A DNA stretch of 64,000 nt from Dendrophyllia cribrosa (GCA_024195265.1 JAJLRJ010000010.1:4746135-4810134); one strand, 5' to 3'; numbered from the stretch's first letter, positions 34,223 to 44,940 are shown. Notes: generated from the sequence alone by a model not told the origin. A program made the numbers and translations.

Positions 34223-34596
34223 TATTATAAATTAACATTGGTTTGTTTTATAAGTAGCTATAAGTGAGATGAGGTTTACGTTACAATGGAAATGCGTAGC
34301 GCTCCACCTAGAAAATAACTGATGATAGACGGAAATAAAACATAAGCTGATAACGAAAAATATATAGAAAACAATGAAAGGAAACTAATTATCTTTTATT
34401 TCTACTGAAATAAAAACTAAGTGTTTAAATACAAAATAATAAGGGATACACCAAGTACATACCAACAGTTTACAGCCGATGAATTGAAGGAGTGAAAATT
34501 TGCATATTTGTCCCTGTCTGCTATAACTCGTTGAACGCTTCGCGTATTTACGAGTTACAAACGGCCATTACTTTGTACCATCAATTATAAGCTTGA

Positions 34597-34890
34597 CCCT
34601 TTCACTCCCAGAGTCAATTGTTGAGACATGTTGTGGTGTTCTAACTTTTGAGTCTGTTGACAAAATCCTATGGTGTGACCATTCAAATGGAACCTCTTCA
34701 GCAGTACTATTGCATGGTACCATTTGTTCTAACGTTTGAGTCTGTTGATGAAATCCTATGGTGTGACCATTCAAATGAAACCTCTTCAGCAGCACTTTTG
34801 CATGGTATCATTTGTTTTTCAATATTTAACAAAATGAAATTTGGGACTTTTCTTGAATTTTGATGTTTGGCACTCTTGGGAGTTAAAGGG
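34597..34890 (+). repeat. TTAA-type MITE with its internal unit duplicated
   Basis: Left end CCCTTTCACTCCCAGAG, right end TGGGAGTTAAAGGG followed by TTAA. Inside, the unit spanning GTCTGTTGA(C/T)(A/G)AAATCCTATGG to GCATGGTACCATTTGTTC is present twice in tandem. It is an intermediate between the single-unit MITE at 10696 and the long arrays. Confidence 0.85.
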
Positions 34891-34936
34891 TTAAAGTAAA
34901 AAATGGGACTAATGTTAACGTGGCATTGTAACTTAC

Positions 34937-35041
34937 AGCTGCACATATTACAAGTCTTCTTGCAAATAGGGTAGACTGCATGGTGGTTACAGTATTTCTT
35001 AAAATATCGGCAAGTGCTTTTGGGCCATGTGTCCTGACAAA
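34937..35041 (-). CDS. ShKT domain exon 1
   Basis: A 105-bp exon, phase 1 to phase 1, acceptor CATATTCAG and donor AGCT|GTAAGT. It encodes a ShKT domain with the same cysteine spacing as the next exon (C-x8-C-x6-C-x8-C-x3-C-x2-C). It opens CQDTWPKSTC and closes ICKKTCNMC, with the aspartate after the first cysteine that is usual in the family. It could follow gene B exon 5 (40181), which also ends in phase 1 on the same strand. No separate signal-peptide exon was found between 35041 and 40181, so membership of gene B is the simplest model, but a separate small secreted-peptide gene is possible. Confidence 0.82.
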
Positions 35042-35330
35042 CTGAATATGACAAAACATGCAGTGATTAAATCGTGAGTCGTGCAATGTGTACACCATTC
35101 AAATGAAAGCTACTGAGCAGTACTTTGTTGTGGTGCTGTTTATGAATGAATAAATCGTTTATTAAAAACCATTATTACACGACTAAGACAGTCAGGGCCA
35201 ATAACTAAAATCAACCGATCAGAATGCTCGATTGCTGGTCCAATATTCTCTAAGTATTGGACCGGGCATTGTCCCGAATGATCCCGCACGGTCCTCCCGC
35301 CGGCAGGAGTCGCGTAATAAATCTCTTATT

Positions 35331-35391
35331 AACCAAGCTTGCTCGGGACCGTACTGGGAGATATTCTCCCAGTACGGCCCTCGCGCTTGGT
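35331..35391. repeat. Short hairpin element
   Basis: AACCAAGCTTGCTCGGGACC and GGCCCTCGCGCTTGGT enclose the palindrome GTACTGGGAGATATTCTCCC AGTAC. Non-coding foldback style. Confidence 0.6.
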
Positions 35392-35464
35392 AAATAACTT
35401 ACTTTCCGGCAATCCGTAGATTGAATTACTATCGATAAAAATGGATCTGAATATAAAATATTGA

Positions 35465-35768
35465 TAAAACTGTACAAGGTGGTTCTAACTTTTGAGCCTG
35501 TTGATGAAATCCTAAAGTGTGACCATTCAAATGAAAGCTACTGAGCAGTGCTTTCCTGTGGTACTGTTTATTATGCTGTACAAGGTGGGTCTAACTTTTG
35601 AGTCTGTGGATAAAATCCTAAAGTGTGACCATTCAAATGAAAGCTATTGAGCAGTACTTTCCTGTGGTGCTGTTTATTATGCTGTACAAGGTGGTTCTAA
35701 CTTTTGAGTCTGGATGAAATCCTAAAGTGTGACCATTTAAGTGAAAGCTATTGAGCAGTACTTCCCTT
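35465..35768 (+). repeat. Array of the ~107-bp repeat, about 3 units
   Basis: Good matches to the consensus; the array is cut at CAGTACTTCC, where the 45-bp-minisatellite element begins. It resumes as 38210-39055. Between ShKT exon 1 and gene B exon 5. Confidence 0.9.
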
Positions 35769-36665
35769 AAAATAAAATACTCTTTCAGAGAGAAGTGTTG
35801 AGCTGCAACATGTTTAGTCAAATTCCAACATTTGAGAAAAATCAGTGGACTTAAAGTTAAAACAATCGATTCTAGATCAATTATAGGCGCGGGAACATTC
35901 ATTTAGCACGTTTTATGAGCATTTAACTAATGTAAACAATAGTTGCTAGGGCCGTTACTACGGGAAAATTATACACCGCTGTTCAGTTATCTTATAGTTC
36001 ACTTGTTTAGTGATGCAAATTTAGTGAAATTCTTTCAAAATGGGATTCTCAAGTGTTTAAAGAATCCAATTTTGCCATTTTCAAAAAATCGAACGTTGCA
36101 AGCTAGACATCATATTTTTGGACTATCGAGCCACCTTAATAGACGGACACCAAGTTAGTCCGGCACTAGCAACCTGGGGTGCTCTTGCGTGGGTATCAAC
36201 TGTCTGTTGGTGTTCAACCTGGGGTGCTCTTGCGTGGGTATCGACTGTCTGTTGGTGTTCAACCTGGGGTGCTCTTGCGTGGGTATCAACTGTCTGTTGG
36301 TGTTCAACCTGGGGTGCTCTTGCGTGGGTATCAACTGTCTGTTGGTGTTCAACCTGGGGTGCTCTTGCGTGGGTATCAACTGTCTGTTGGTGTTCAACCT
36401 GGGGTGCTCTTGCGTGGGTATCGACTGTCTGTTGGTGTTCAACCTGGGGTGCTCTTGCGTGGGTATCAACTGTCTGTTGGTGTTCAACCTGGGGTGCTCT
36501 TGCGTGGGTATCAACTGTCTGTTGGTGTTCAACCTGGGGTGCTCTTGCGTGGGTATCAACTGTCTGTTGGTGTTCCAAAAATCATTTTCTTTCTTCTATC
36601 CCTTCTTAAAACCTCATCAAATTTCATTCAAATTTAGGTTGAGTCCCGCCTTAAATGAAAGCTAT
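35769..36665 (+). repeat. Element carrying a 45-bp minisatellite (9 copies)
   Basis: From about 36170 to 36576 the 45-bp unit ACCTGGGGTGCTCTTGCGTG GGTATCAACTGTCTGTTGGTGTTCA is repeated about nine times. Copies differ only at an A/G position (TATCAACTG or TATCGACTG). All six frames stay open because 45 is divisible by 3, giving spurious long frames. Unique arms flank the array: AAAATACTCTTTCAGAGAGA on the left and TTGAGTCCCGCCTTAAATG on the right. An inverted copy with three units lies at 53576-54203. It interrupts a 107-bp array. Confidence 0.9.
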
Positions 36666-38194
36666 AGATCGTTTTCACTCACGTGACAAAAATCTTGACA
36701 ACCGTTGCTACGCCGCCATATTGGTGGACCAAAGTGTAAACAAACCCGAGTCGCGTCCTCTTAATTATACGGGTGCTGTGATCAATTGTTCGATGTGGAA
36801 GCAAAAGTGGTCGAGATAGGGGTATTTATTTCACTTGAATACGTTCTGCAGTTATGAATCAAAGTAAAGAAACCGACAAATTGCCGCAAGAGAGGCGATC
36901 GCGATGGATTTCTGCTATTAGTCGGGCAGAATTCTTACGGACGAGTTTTGAACGATAGTGACTGTAAGCCAGATATTTTGTTTCAATTTTCTGGACAAGC
37001 GGCTATAACAGGGATAGATATAATGTTGACTGGGTTTCATCAATACTCGGGAAACGACACAAAAAAGAACAGGATAAAAGAAACGTCGAACATGCGTCGC
37101 AGCGAGAACAGAGAGAGGAATCAAAAGGAACAAAAAAAGCCAAAGCGATTGCCTGGAGCCGAAAAAATCGCAGCAAAAAAAAAGCGAACTAAACCCGGAG
37201 GGCAAATGTCTGATATTGTGTTCGAGAACGAATCTCCAAAAGCTAAAACTAAGCCCCCAAGAATATTTCATGTCTTGCCCTACTGAAATATTTCAAACGG
37301 TTTCGTCTTTCCTTTTACGCAAATTCGACCAAAACATTCTCGGCTGTTGTTTGCGCTCGTGCGATTTCCGTTTTTATGGCTTCGATGCAGACCTAAAACT
37401 CCCTGATGAAGTCTACGATAGTTAAACGAAATATGTAGGAGAAATAAATAACTTTTGCACTCTTACAGTTCGCAATTGCTGCTTACTAGTCTCTCTTTCA
37501 AACTGATCGTTAAAAATTCTCCACTCGCATGTACACAACTTGTGTACATGCCTGAGTTTATCACTAAGCCGGGGTGTTGTCTATGCTTCTTGGTCAATTT
37601 CAAACAAACACTCGCCGTATAATTTGAAAAGGATTCTGCTTGCCCAGCCTTACAACCTAGGCAATGAGCAGACGAAACTGTTCCTTCTCTTTCCGTGTTG
37701 ATTAAAATCGAGATTTTGAGTCATCGCTGGAAATGTCTCACCTTCGCTAAACAAACTTGTCTGTAGCAATGATTTGGCTTTGTAGTACGCTAACTATAAA
37801 TACGGACACTGTTTTATTATAAGCTCCTAGTGTAGGCATCGGAAAGTTTTAAACTGCTAGTGGGTGTAGAGGCTGTTGATTCAACTGTTTGAATATGAGA
37901 CAAGCACTACGGCTCGAATAAATGTCGACATGGGATGGATTCTAATTGCCGAGATTTTCTCCAAATAACACTGCTTAACTCGCGATTCCAACTTCTTAGC
38001 ATATTCCGAAATAGGAAAGAACAAATCAAATAAAGATTTTCCCCAGACTTTGCTTCACATCCTGAAGTATTCATTTCTAAAATGCGACAACTGTAGATAT
38101 GACTTGCATTGCACCCTATTACTGCTATTACGCAATCGAAAGTGGTCCACCAATATGGCGGCGGATCTGTCGTGACGTCACGTGAAAACGATCT
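36666..38194. mobile_element. 1.53-kb DNA transposon, non-autonomous
   Basis: Ends AGATCGTTTTCACTCACGTG and CACGTGAAAACGATCT, then inner inverted blocks GCCGCCATATTGGTGGACCA and TGGTCCACCAATATGGCGGC. The dinucleotide AT stands on both sides. The inverted paralogue at 53576 lacks the element and reads straight through AAAGCTATTGAACCGG, which proves the insertion and its borders. Inside, a lysine-rich 112-residue plus-strand frame (36948-37286) is not a recognisable transposase. The superfamily is unresolved. Confidence 0.85.
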
Positions 38195-38209
38195 ATTGAA
38201 CCGGCGGCG

Positions 38210-39055
38210 CTTCTTTCCTGTGGTGCTATTTATAATGCTATACAAGGTGGTTCAAACATTTGAATCTGTGGATGAAATCCTAAAGTGTGACCATTCAAAT
38301 AAAAGCTACTGAGCAGTACTTTCCTGTGGTACTGTTTATTATGCTGTACAAGGTGGTTCTAACTTTTGAGTCTGTGGATGAAATCCTAAAGTGTGACCAT
38401 TCAAATGAAAGCTATTGAGCAGTACTTTCCTGTGGTACTGTTTATTATGCTGTACAAGGTGGTTCTAACTTTTGTGTCTGTGGATAAAATCCTAAAGTGT
38501 GACCATTCAAATAAAAGCTACTGAGCAGTACTTTCCTGTGGTGCTGTTTATTACGCTGTACAAGGTGGTTCTAACTTTTGAGTCTGTGGATGAAATCCTA
38601 TTAAGTGTGACCATTCAAATGAAAGCTATTGAGCAGTACTTTCCTGTGGTACTGTTTATTATGCTGTACAAGGTGGTTCTAACTTTTGTGTCTGTGGATA
38701 AAATCCTAAAGTGTGACCATTCAAATAAAAGCTACTGAGCAGTACTTTCCTGTGGTGCTGTTTATTACGCTGTACAAGGTGGTTCTAACTTTTGAGTCTG
38801 TGGATGAAATCCTATTAAGTGTGACCATTCAAATGAAGGCTGCTGAGCAGTACTTTCATTTCGTTTCCAGTTTTCATTGTTTTATCGAGACATGGCGGCC
38901 ATATATACAATATGCAATACAAGGTGGTTCTTACTCTTGAGTCTGGATAAAATCATGTATTGTGACATTCTGGCCATTTAAATGAAAACTCGTACGTTCA
39001 TGTAGCACTATTTAGTATGCCGTGTACAAGGTGGTTCTAACTTTTGAGTCTCCCG
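38210..39055 (+). repeat. Array of the ~107-bp repeat, about 7 units
   Basis: Units with AGTGTGACCATTCAAAT, GAGCAGTACTTTCCTGTGG and TTTATTATGCTGTACAAGG. A two-unit block (variants AAATAAAAGCTACTGAG and CTATTAAGTGTGACC) repeats with a 214-bp period near 38500-38830, showing block-wise amplification. The array degenerates at the right end. Confidence 0.9.
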
Positions 39056-39348
39056 GTAATCTGATAAAACATTTCTCTTGGGCAAATTAACAAGGTTTTG
39101 TTCAAATGCATGTACATTACATGTGTAAAGTAAAATGCTACTAAAGTGTGACCATTCAAATGGATGCTGGTCAACAGTAGTTTCCAATGGTTGTTTTTAA
39201 TACTACGTTCCAAGTGAAAATTTTCAAAACCACTTTGTTGGTGTCAAGGGCTAAAAGAACAGCGACACCGACCCGACGAATGGTTTCGGTCAAAAATCTG
39301 TTCGAAAGGCCTTAGCCACAGGCGGCGGAACAGAGGAGCAACAGCCAT

Positions 39349-39350
39349 CC

Positions 39351-39384
<34 letters not shown>

Positions 39385-39608
39385 ACGTTTCGGTGCCGAG
39401 TTTTCTGCCCTCCGAGGACTCGAGAACTACCTAAAAAGCACCATGAAGCAGGATCGTCTGAAAAACTGCCTATGCATTGTCACAAATCGATTACGGACAC
39501 ACTGGACACTGTTAAGATTGCAAAGAGGTTTGCTTGTGCCAACGAACTGCGCAAAGGACATTTGGGAAATTTGAGTAGGGGCATGCGCTTGGCTTGGTGT
39601 ACGATGAG

Positions 39609-39643
<35 letters not shown>
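39349..39643 (+). pseudogene. hAT-type transposase C-terminal relic between poly-C tracts
   Basis: Between C-runs (about 39352-39384 and 39609-39641) the plus strand encodes AEFSALRGLENYLKSTMKQD in one frame. A one-base shift near 39468 moves it to MHCHKSITDTLDTVKIAKRF in the next. The FSALR..LENYL.STM..DRL block resembles the dimerisation region of hAT-family (ZMYM/P52rIPK-like) transposases. The frameshift and small size make it a dead fragment. The C-runs are likely unreliable in length. Confidence 0.6.
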
Positions 39644-39645
<2 letters not shown>

Positions 39646-40180
39646 ACGTTTTAAAACGCTCCGCCGCCTCTGCAATAGCCATCTTAAAAACTGTTCGTAA
39701 TAAAATAGACAAAAAAAAAATTCTTTAGTAAAATGTCTCCTAGAATTTTCATAACATCGGAAAATTTAACGCTTTTTGTCTCGGAGGAACAAAAGAATCA
39801 GTGTCGTTTTGGGTTCAAAGTCAGGTCATCTTGGTTTTTAGTAAAGGAGAAAGCAGACAAGATAAGATTCGTAGCAAAGACCGATACAACGTAGGTAGAA
39901 TATTTAAAGATGTGCTATATTTATATTACACCAGCAGGATTATCGTCCACGGTTACTTGTTTGAACTTCGCAAGATAAGATTCTTTTCCCAGAAATTTTC
40001 TCCCACTAAAATAGTCAGCTAAAAAAACGAAAAGTTCAAACTATATAAGTTTTCACATACTTTCCTTTAAAGCCACTAAAACCATATTAAAAAGAAAAAC
40101 AGAACGCTATTCCAAGCGTTTATTCCTTGTTGGGAGCCCCAAATAGAATTTTATATGTAAAGCACATAGCAGAAACGTAC

Positions 40181-40483
40181 CAACAGCGGCAGAGATCTCG
40201 AACCGTAGTTCATCCTTTCCAGCGATGTTCTCAGCAATGCACCTGTATTTGCCCTCATCTCGTCTTTCAACACCAGTAATGGTCAATTTCTCTTCAGTGG
40301 GAAATGAATATCTTGAATCGTAAATAGGGTCAACCTTCTTGTTTGTCGTTGTCCAACCAAAGTACCAAGAGATTGTTGGCTTTGGCGATCCAGCCGTGAC
40401 ATTACAGTGAAATGTTATGTTGTTACCTTCTACTAGTGTGCGTCTTACAGGATCACCCTGGTACTTGTTGATTCTGGGGCGCG
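40181..40483 (-). CDS. Gene B exon 5: Ig (I-set) domain
   Basis: 101 codons, phase 1 to phase 1, acceptor CCTCTACAG and donor GTTG|GTACGT. A complete Ig domain: first cysteine in ITFHCNVTAGSPKP, tryptophan in TISWYFGW, second cysteine in DEGKYRCIAENIAGKDEL. It is the counterpart of gene A exon 4, with identical signature strings but roughly 60% identity overall. Downstream, instead of the gene A Ig and FnIII exons, the same strand shows only ShKT exons. Confidence 0.92.
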
Positions 40484-40569
40484 CTGTAGAGGAAGCAAAT
40501 GTTGGTTGTATTGAGAAAAAGGAGACACATTAAAAGAAACGCATCACATCAAAAAGCATCGTTACTTAC

Positions 40570-40929
40570 CATAAACGATTACCTTTACTTGGTCTCTGAT
40601 GTCAGTAGTTATGCTATTCTTAATATGGTAAACGACTACGATAGAATAAATGTATTCGTTTTTAGTCACGTTTCTTAACAGCAACGTATTTGGTAGGGTC
40701 GCTCCGTATTCTTGTTGATGTGCAGGAAAAATAGTAAACGCAGAATTGGCGAGTCTTGATGCAAGGCTTGTTCTTATTACCGCACCAGGTTTCTGCCTTT
40801 GAAAGATGACTTGTACAAGAGTTTCGCCTGGACCAAGAAGGAATTCCCACACGAGACGTACATTAGTGTTGTTCACATCTTCTACCACGACTGTTGGTTT
40901 GTTAGGCTGTTTTGTCCATTGGAAAACAT
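40570..40929 (-). CDS. Gene B exon 4: cysteine-free Ig-like domain, absent from gene A
   Basis: 120 codons, phase 1 to phase 1, acceptor AATTTTCAG and donor TATG|GTAAGT. It starts DVFQWTKQPNKPTVVVEDVN, continues VRLVWEFLLGPGETL and VQVIFQRQKPG, and ends with a strand pair YIYSIVVVYHI and QVKVIVYG. The strand pattern and the closing VxVIVYG fit an Ig-like sandwich, but there is no cysteine at all, so it is not a canonical Ig domain. Two sequons (NNT, NVT) are present. Gene A has no counterpart: its intron between exons 3 and 4 lacks any such frame. Confidence 0.85.
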
Positions 40930-40980
40930 CTGAAAATTAACAATACGAACAGAAAATCAGGTGTGTCAATGACCACAATA

Positions 40981-41735
40981 CCCCCCCCCCCCCCCCCCCG
41001 GGGGGGGGGTGCTCCCGTCAATTTAAAATAGGTGCGTGCTGCGAAGGTTCTTAAACTCTAATCCAATTTTTTTTCCTTAAAAGGGTCGAAAATCGACACC
41101 CTATTTAAAGAAAAAAACGATAACTCAGAATTGTGTGAAGAGGTCGTTTTTATCTATTGTCTGTTCATGAAAAGTTTAGCATCAGGCAAAGGACAGGTAC
41201 AGAATACTAGACCGAGCCTAATTTCATGAATACTTATTTCATTTCATAACCATGTCTTTTTCCCTAAGCTGCGTGTTTAGGTACTGTAATTTAGCTAATA
41301 CAATTTAGAGGAGCCCCAACCAAGGATCGTAATGCCAAAAAGGAATTACCCTATTTAAGGACTGAGCACCTAAAAAACCATACAAAATACAAAAAAAATA
41401 CAAATAAATGTTGTTTATAGTGTATTATTCTGCCTCATGTATTGTTATTTAATGAGTTATGGAAAACCACTCGGGCCTGGGACAAACCCAAACCAGAGAG
41501 CGATTTGTGTCTCTGAAGGTGTTGTACTCAACCCGGCTTGCCTGAGGGTGGGAGGGTGGGTCACTAACCACTTCGTTTGGTGGTCGATGAAGAGTGTCGT
41601 AATATCTTACACCCTACCCTTTATATCGGCGTCCTGCCCGTGAGAATACTCATTAGCATTTTCCCATGGGCATAATTTACATATTCAAATTGAGTTTGAA
41701 TAGCTTACACATGGGAGTAACCCCCACCCCTAACC
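40981..41735. repeat. Element with C/G-run ends, relative of 22984-23388
   Basis: A C-run joined to a G-run, then GGTGCTCCCGTCAATTTAAA, TGCGAAGGTTCTTAAACTC and ACCCTATTTAAGGACTGAGC; the right end is TGGGAGTAACCCCCACCCC. The homopolymer lengths are doubtful. Non-coding. A 68-residue plus-strand frame inside has no support. Confidence 0.6.
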
Positions 41736-42131
41736 CCCAGAGCCACAATAGCAGAAGTAGATTGAATATTTAGCTCGACATTTAGGATGCTTACCATTTG
41801 TTAGAATTGGCTAGTCTGGACCGGTCAATTCGTATGTGTTATGTCTATGTATTAGAATTGGCGGGTCGAATCCGTCAATTTATTAAAAGTATGCATCATT
41901 TTGATGGATGAACAAATCTTCCAAAGCGCACATTCTGTCGACCAACTGACCGACCAGCTGACAAATGGTAAGTGCAAACCAACTGCAAAGTGCAGTAACG
42001 AAAAACTATAAAGTAAAAGTGATTTACTTTCAACGTTATTAGCTCAATTGCTAGCTACACAATTTAATTGATTCCCTTCTTATGTAACTTTTTTCTTATT
42101 TGAATTTTTGCCACGACACAGCTATCATTGG

Positions 42132-42845
42132 CTGCGGCCGCACTAGAGTAGTTAACCCGGTTATTTGCAATTAACTTATTAAAATTAACTGGTTTAACAC
42201 AATTCCTGATGCGGCCGCGTATTTTTGGCGGTCACCGAATTTTAACCGTGTTAACAGTTCCCATGGAAATTAATTAAAGAACAATTCATTTTTTAACCGG
42301 GTTAGGTTTATTTAAACCACCTCGCTAGGTAGTTTAGTGCAGGTTAACTTTAAGCCTGCCGCACACTTGAGGAAAGTGCTGAGCAAAATTCCTCGCGAGG
42401 CAGTTAGCTCAGCTGTTTCCGCAAGTGTGCGCTGGATTTTTGGTGAGTTTTTCGCCTCACGCGGTCGTGAGGCAAATATCTGACGTGTTTGATACGTGTT
42501 TGGACGACTTTCAATTTCAAATAGAGAAAGGAAAACCGTCGTGTGTTTATGTTCTCCACAAAACCTATAATTTGATCATTTGACGATGTTGTTTTGCAGG
42601 GAATAACAATATGTAAAATGCACGTGCTGAGACATTGTTTTCGCTCATTAATCGTATTGTTTTGTGCTGCTCTCGCTAGCAAATGACAACATGATCTCTC
42701 ACGTTCAAAGTTCAACCATCTGAAGTGCGGCCGCTCAGAAAAATAAACTCGGTTATTTCACTTTTCACCGAGTTATTTTAACCGGGTTATTTTAACCGGG
42801 TTACTAAAAAAACAACCCAGTTAACTCACCAAGTTCGGCCGCAGC
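42132..42845. repeat. 715-bp inverted-repeat element present in gene B intron only
   Basis: Ends TGCGGCCGCACTAGAGTAG and CACCAAGTTCGGCCGCA, with inner blocks GTTAACCCGGTTATT and AACCGGGTTACT. The gene A intron reads across the empty site near 6992-7005 (ATCAAATTATGGGTAAGC against B ATTATGGGTTAGC), so the insertion followed the A/B duplication. Confidence 0.75.
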
Positions 42846-43399
42846 CATTATGGGTTAGCTTTCATCTGATTGAATGAACGCATGAATGAACACTTTATTA
42901 AATGAGGGTTACATTTTGCGGTAGCTGAATGCCTAGTTGTTGTATATTGCATCGACCATAAGGAACAATTTAATAGATTAATTATGGCAAAGGTACACAG
43001 TTTCAAATGACATGACTCAACATTCTTCCATGCATGATCCAAGGTAATAATATGCCGGGGAAAAGTATGCATTCTTAGCATTATGCCCTTTTTTCCCTCA
43101 TGGAGAAAGGTTTTGACTCTTCTTACTCAAAGAGTTATATTAACACACAAATTATGTTATAAAAAGGACAAGTCACCATTGTTGGTCTTATAGAAGGAAA
43201 CAACTACTTATTAAGGAATGGGAGGAAGCTCTGTTTGCAACGTGTGCACACTTTTGTGTATGATAATGATACAAGCAACATTGCACAGTGGCGATGCGCA
43301 ATGCAATACTAAGGAATCACCTTCATGCCACTAAAATTGTTCAGTAGGTAGTATTCTTGTCCTTTTTTGGCTTTATTATTTCATTATATGCGACCTTAC

Positions 43400-43678
43400 C
43401 GATAACCATGACAGAAATGGGATCAAAAAGATGCCCCCCAAGAATACTAGAAGAAACTACACAAGTGTAGTTTCCTTGGTCACTCTGTTGAACGGGGCTG
43501 AAGGTGATTGACCCAGTGTGTGGATTGAGTGTCTTGTGTCCACCAGCAGTAAAGGTAATTGGCTGTCCATCCTTTGTCCAGGTGTATGTAAGATCTGGAT
43601 ATCCAGAGACATCTAGGTCCACAGTTTCTGTTTTGCCAAGATGAAGTGTTTGTTTGTAGTTAACGTTCTGTATGACAT
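43400..43678 (-). CDS. Gene B exon 3: Ig domain lacking its first cysteine
   Basis: 93 codons, phase 1 to phase 1, with the same splice sites as gene A exon 3 and only about three residue differences (for example GGHKTLNPHTG against GGHRTLNLHTG). It has the core tryptophan in TYTWTKDG and the late cysteine in GNYTCVVSS but DLDVSG where the first cysteine should be. The flanking introns are also almost identical to gene A. Confidence 0.92.
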
Positions 43679-43967
43679 CTGTTAAAGAAAGATTGAAATC
43701 ATTTGAGTGTGGGCATTTCTCAGCAAGACACTGTCAGTGGTTGTTGACATTGGTTTTTGTTTGCTCTCTGTCTATACTTAATATTGTAGTCCAAATCTGT
43801 CCCCAAAGTTTCACCATTGCTTTCATGAGGTAGTAGTCTTTTTATACAAGGTGCTCTGCAGCCCCTGAGTTCAGCTATATACAGTAAATTATAATAAGAA
43901 TGGATCTGCCCTATGTGACATTTAGTTTAGTGTTAACATAAAACAGTGCGATGATGATGACGACGAC

Positions 43968-44006
<39 letters not shown>

Positions 44007-44390
44007 AGTTATGTGGATGATGAGTCCTAAAGTGTGTCCATTTAAATAAAAGCTGTCTGCTATGACGTACAAGGAGGTTCTGACTTTTGAGTCTGTGGAT
44101 GAAATCCTACAGTGTGACATCTGTTCCGTATGACGTCTGTTGAAGAAAGATTAAAATCATATGTGTTATGAGTGGCATTTCACAGCAAGACATTGTGGTT
44201 GTTGAAAATGTTTTTTTTTTTGCTTTCCATCTACTTCATATTGTAGTCCAAATCCGTCCCCAAAGTTTTCCCATTGCTTCCATGAGGTTGGTAATCTGTT
44301 TTTTTTTACAGGGTGCTCTGCAGCCCCTGAGTTCAGCCATATATAATATTTTATATTAAGAATGGACCTGCCCTATGTGACACAGTTTAT
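43679..44390. repeat. Intronic direct duplication, gene B copy
   Basis: Same pair of ~240-bp repeats round a GAT microsatellite as in gene A 7993-8700. The GAT run (about 43950-44006) is slightly longer than in gene A. Confidence 0.8.
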
Positions 44391-44555
44391 AATGCAGTAC
44401 AAGGTACGTGGCTCTAACCTTTGGATCTATAGGAGATTTTTGTAAAAGAAAGCTCTCCAGCAGTACTCGCTGTGGAACTGTTTGGAATTGGATTTCTACC
44501 CTGAAATTTTGCTTTCGGTTAAGAATAACTCAATTTCCTTTTGTAAAATACTTAC

Positions 44556-44837
44556 AATTAACATAAAGAGTGAACTTTTTTGAGTTCTCTGAGCCTCTAC
44601 AATAGTAATCGCCACCATCATTCACATCTGTATTACTTATTGTCAGTGTATACGTATTACTACTCTGTGCAACTGTTCTTCTTCCTGTAGTCGATAAAGT
44701 GATGCTTTGACTTGGTTGCCCCGGTTTTGAAGGTGTTTCCCAAGCAACAAAGGTTTCTCCTGTTATCTGACAAACGACGGTTGTGGTTCTCCCTACGGTC
44801 GTGATTTGGGATGCCTGGGGTAAGGTTACTGTTCCAT
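44556..44837 (-). CDS. Gene B exon 2: first Ig domain
   Basis: 94 codons, phase 1 to phase 1, acceptor TTGTAG, donor AATT|GTAAGT. First cysteine in TVVCQITGETF, tryptophan in VAWETPSKPG, second cysteine in NDGGDYYCRGSENSKKF. It differs from gene A exon 2 at only a few residues, clustered in the first 25 positions. It joins to the signal-peptide exon as ...CSS|DGTVTL. Confidence 0.93.
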
Positions 44838-44940
44838 CTACAAGAAAAATATGAAAACCATCATCAGTAAGTGTAGGAGAGATAGACAGCCTATTTTTTT
44901 CTCTGAGAATTATTTTAAAGCAAACAGTAAGAATCATCTA

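Larger units (their letters stand above)
33792..34936. other. Intron between the ShKT exons, with two MITEs
   Basis: Holds a CAATTGAG-family MITE (34001-34222, TA on both sides) and a TTAA-type MITE (34597-34890). The rest is unremarkable AT-rich sequence. No further exon was found. Confidence 0.6.

Noticed and set aside
36170..36576. Regular repeats resembling a CRISPR array
   Set aside because: The units are contiguous with no unique spacers, and the genome is animal.
36118..36637. Long repetitive open frames on both strands (up to about 165 codons)
   Set aside because: They are a consequence of a 45-bp tandem repeat, divisible by three, that keeps every frame open. No start context, splice support or conserved frame.
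36948..37286. 112-codon lysine-rich frame inside the 1.53-kb transposon, considered as a transposase
   Set aside because: No recognisable catalytic or DNA-binding motif and a low-complexity basic composition.
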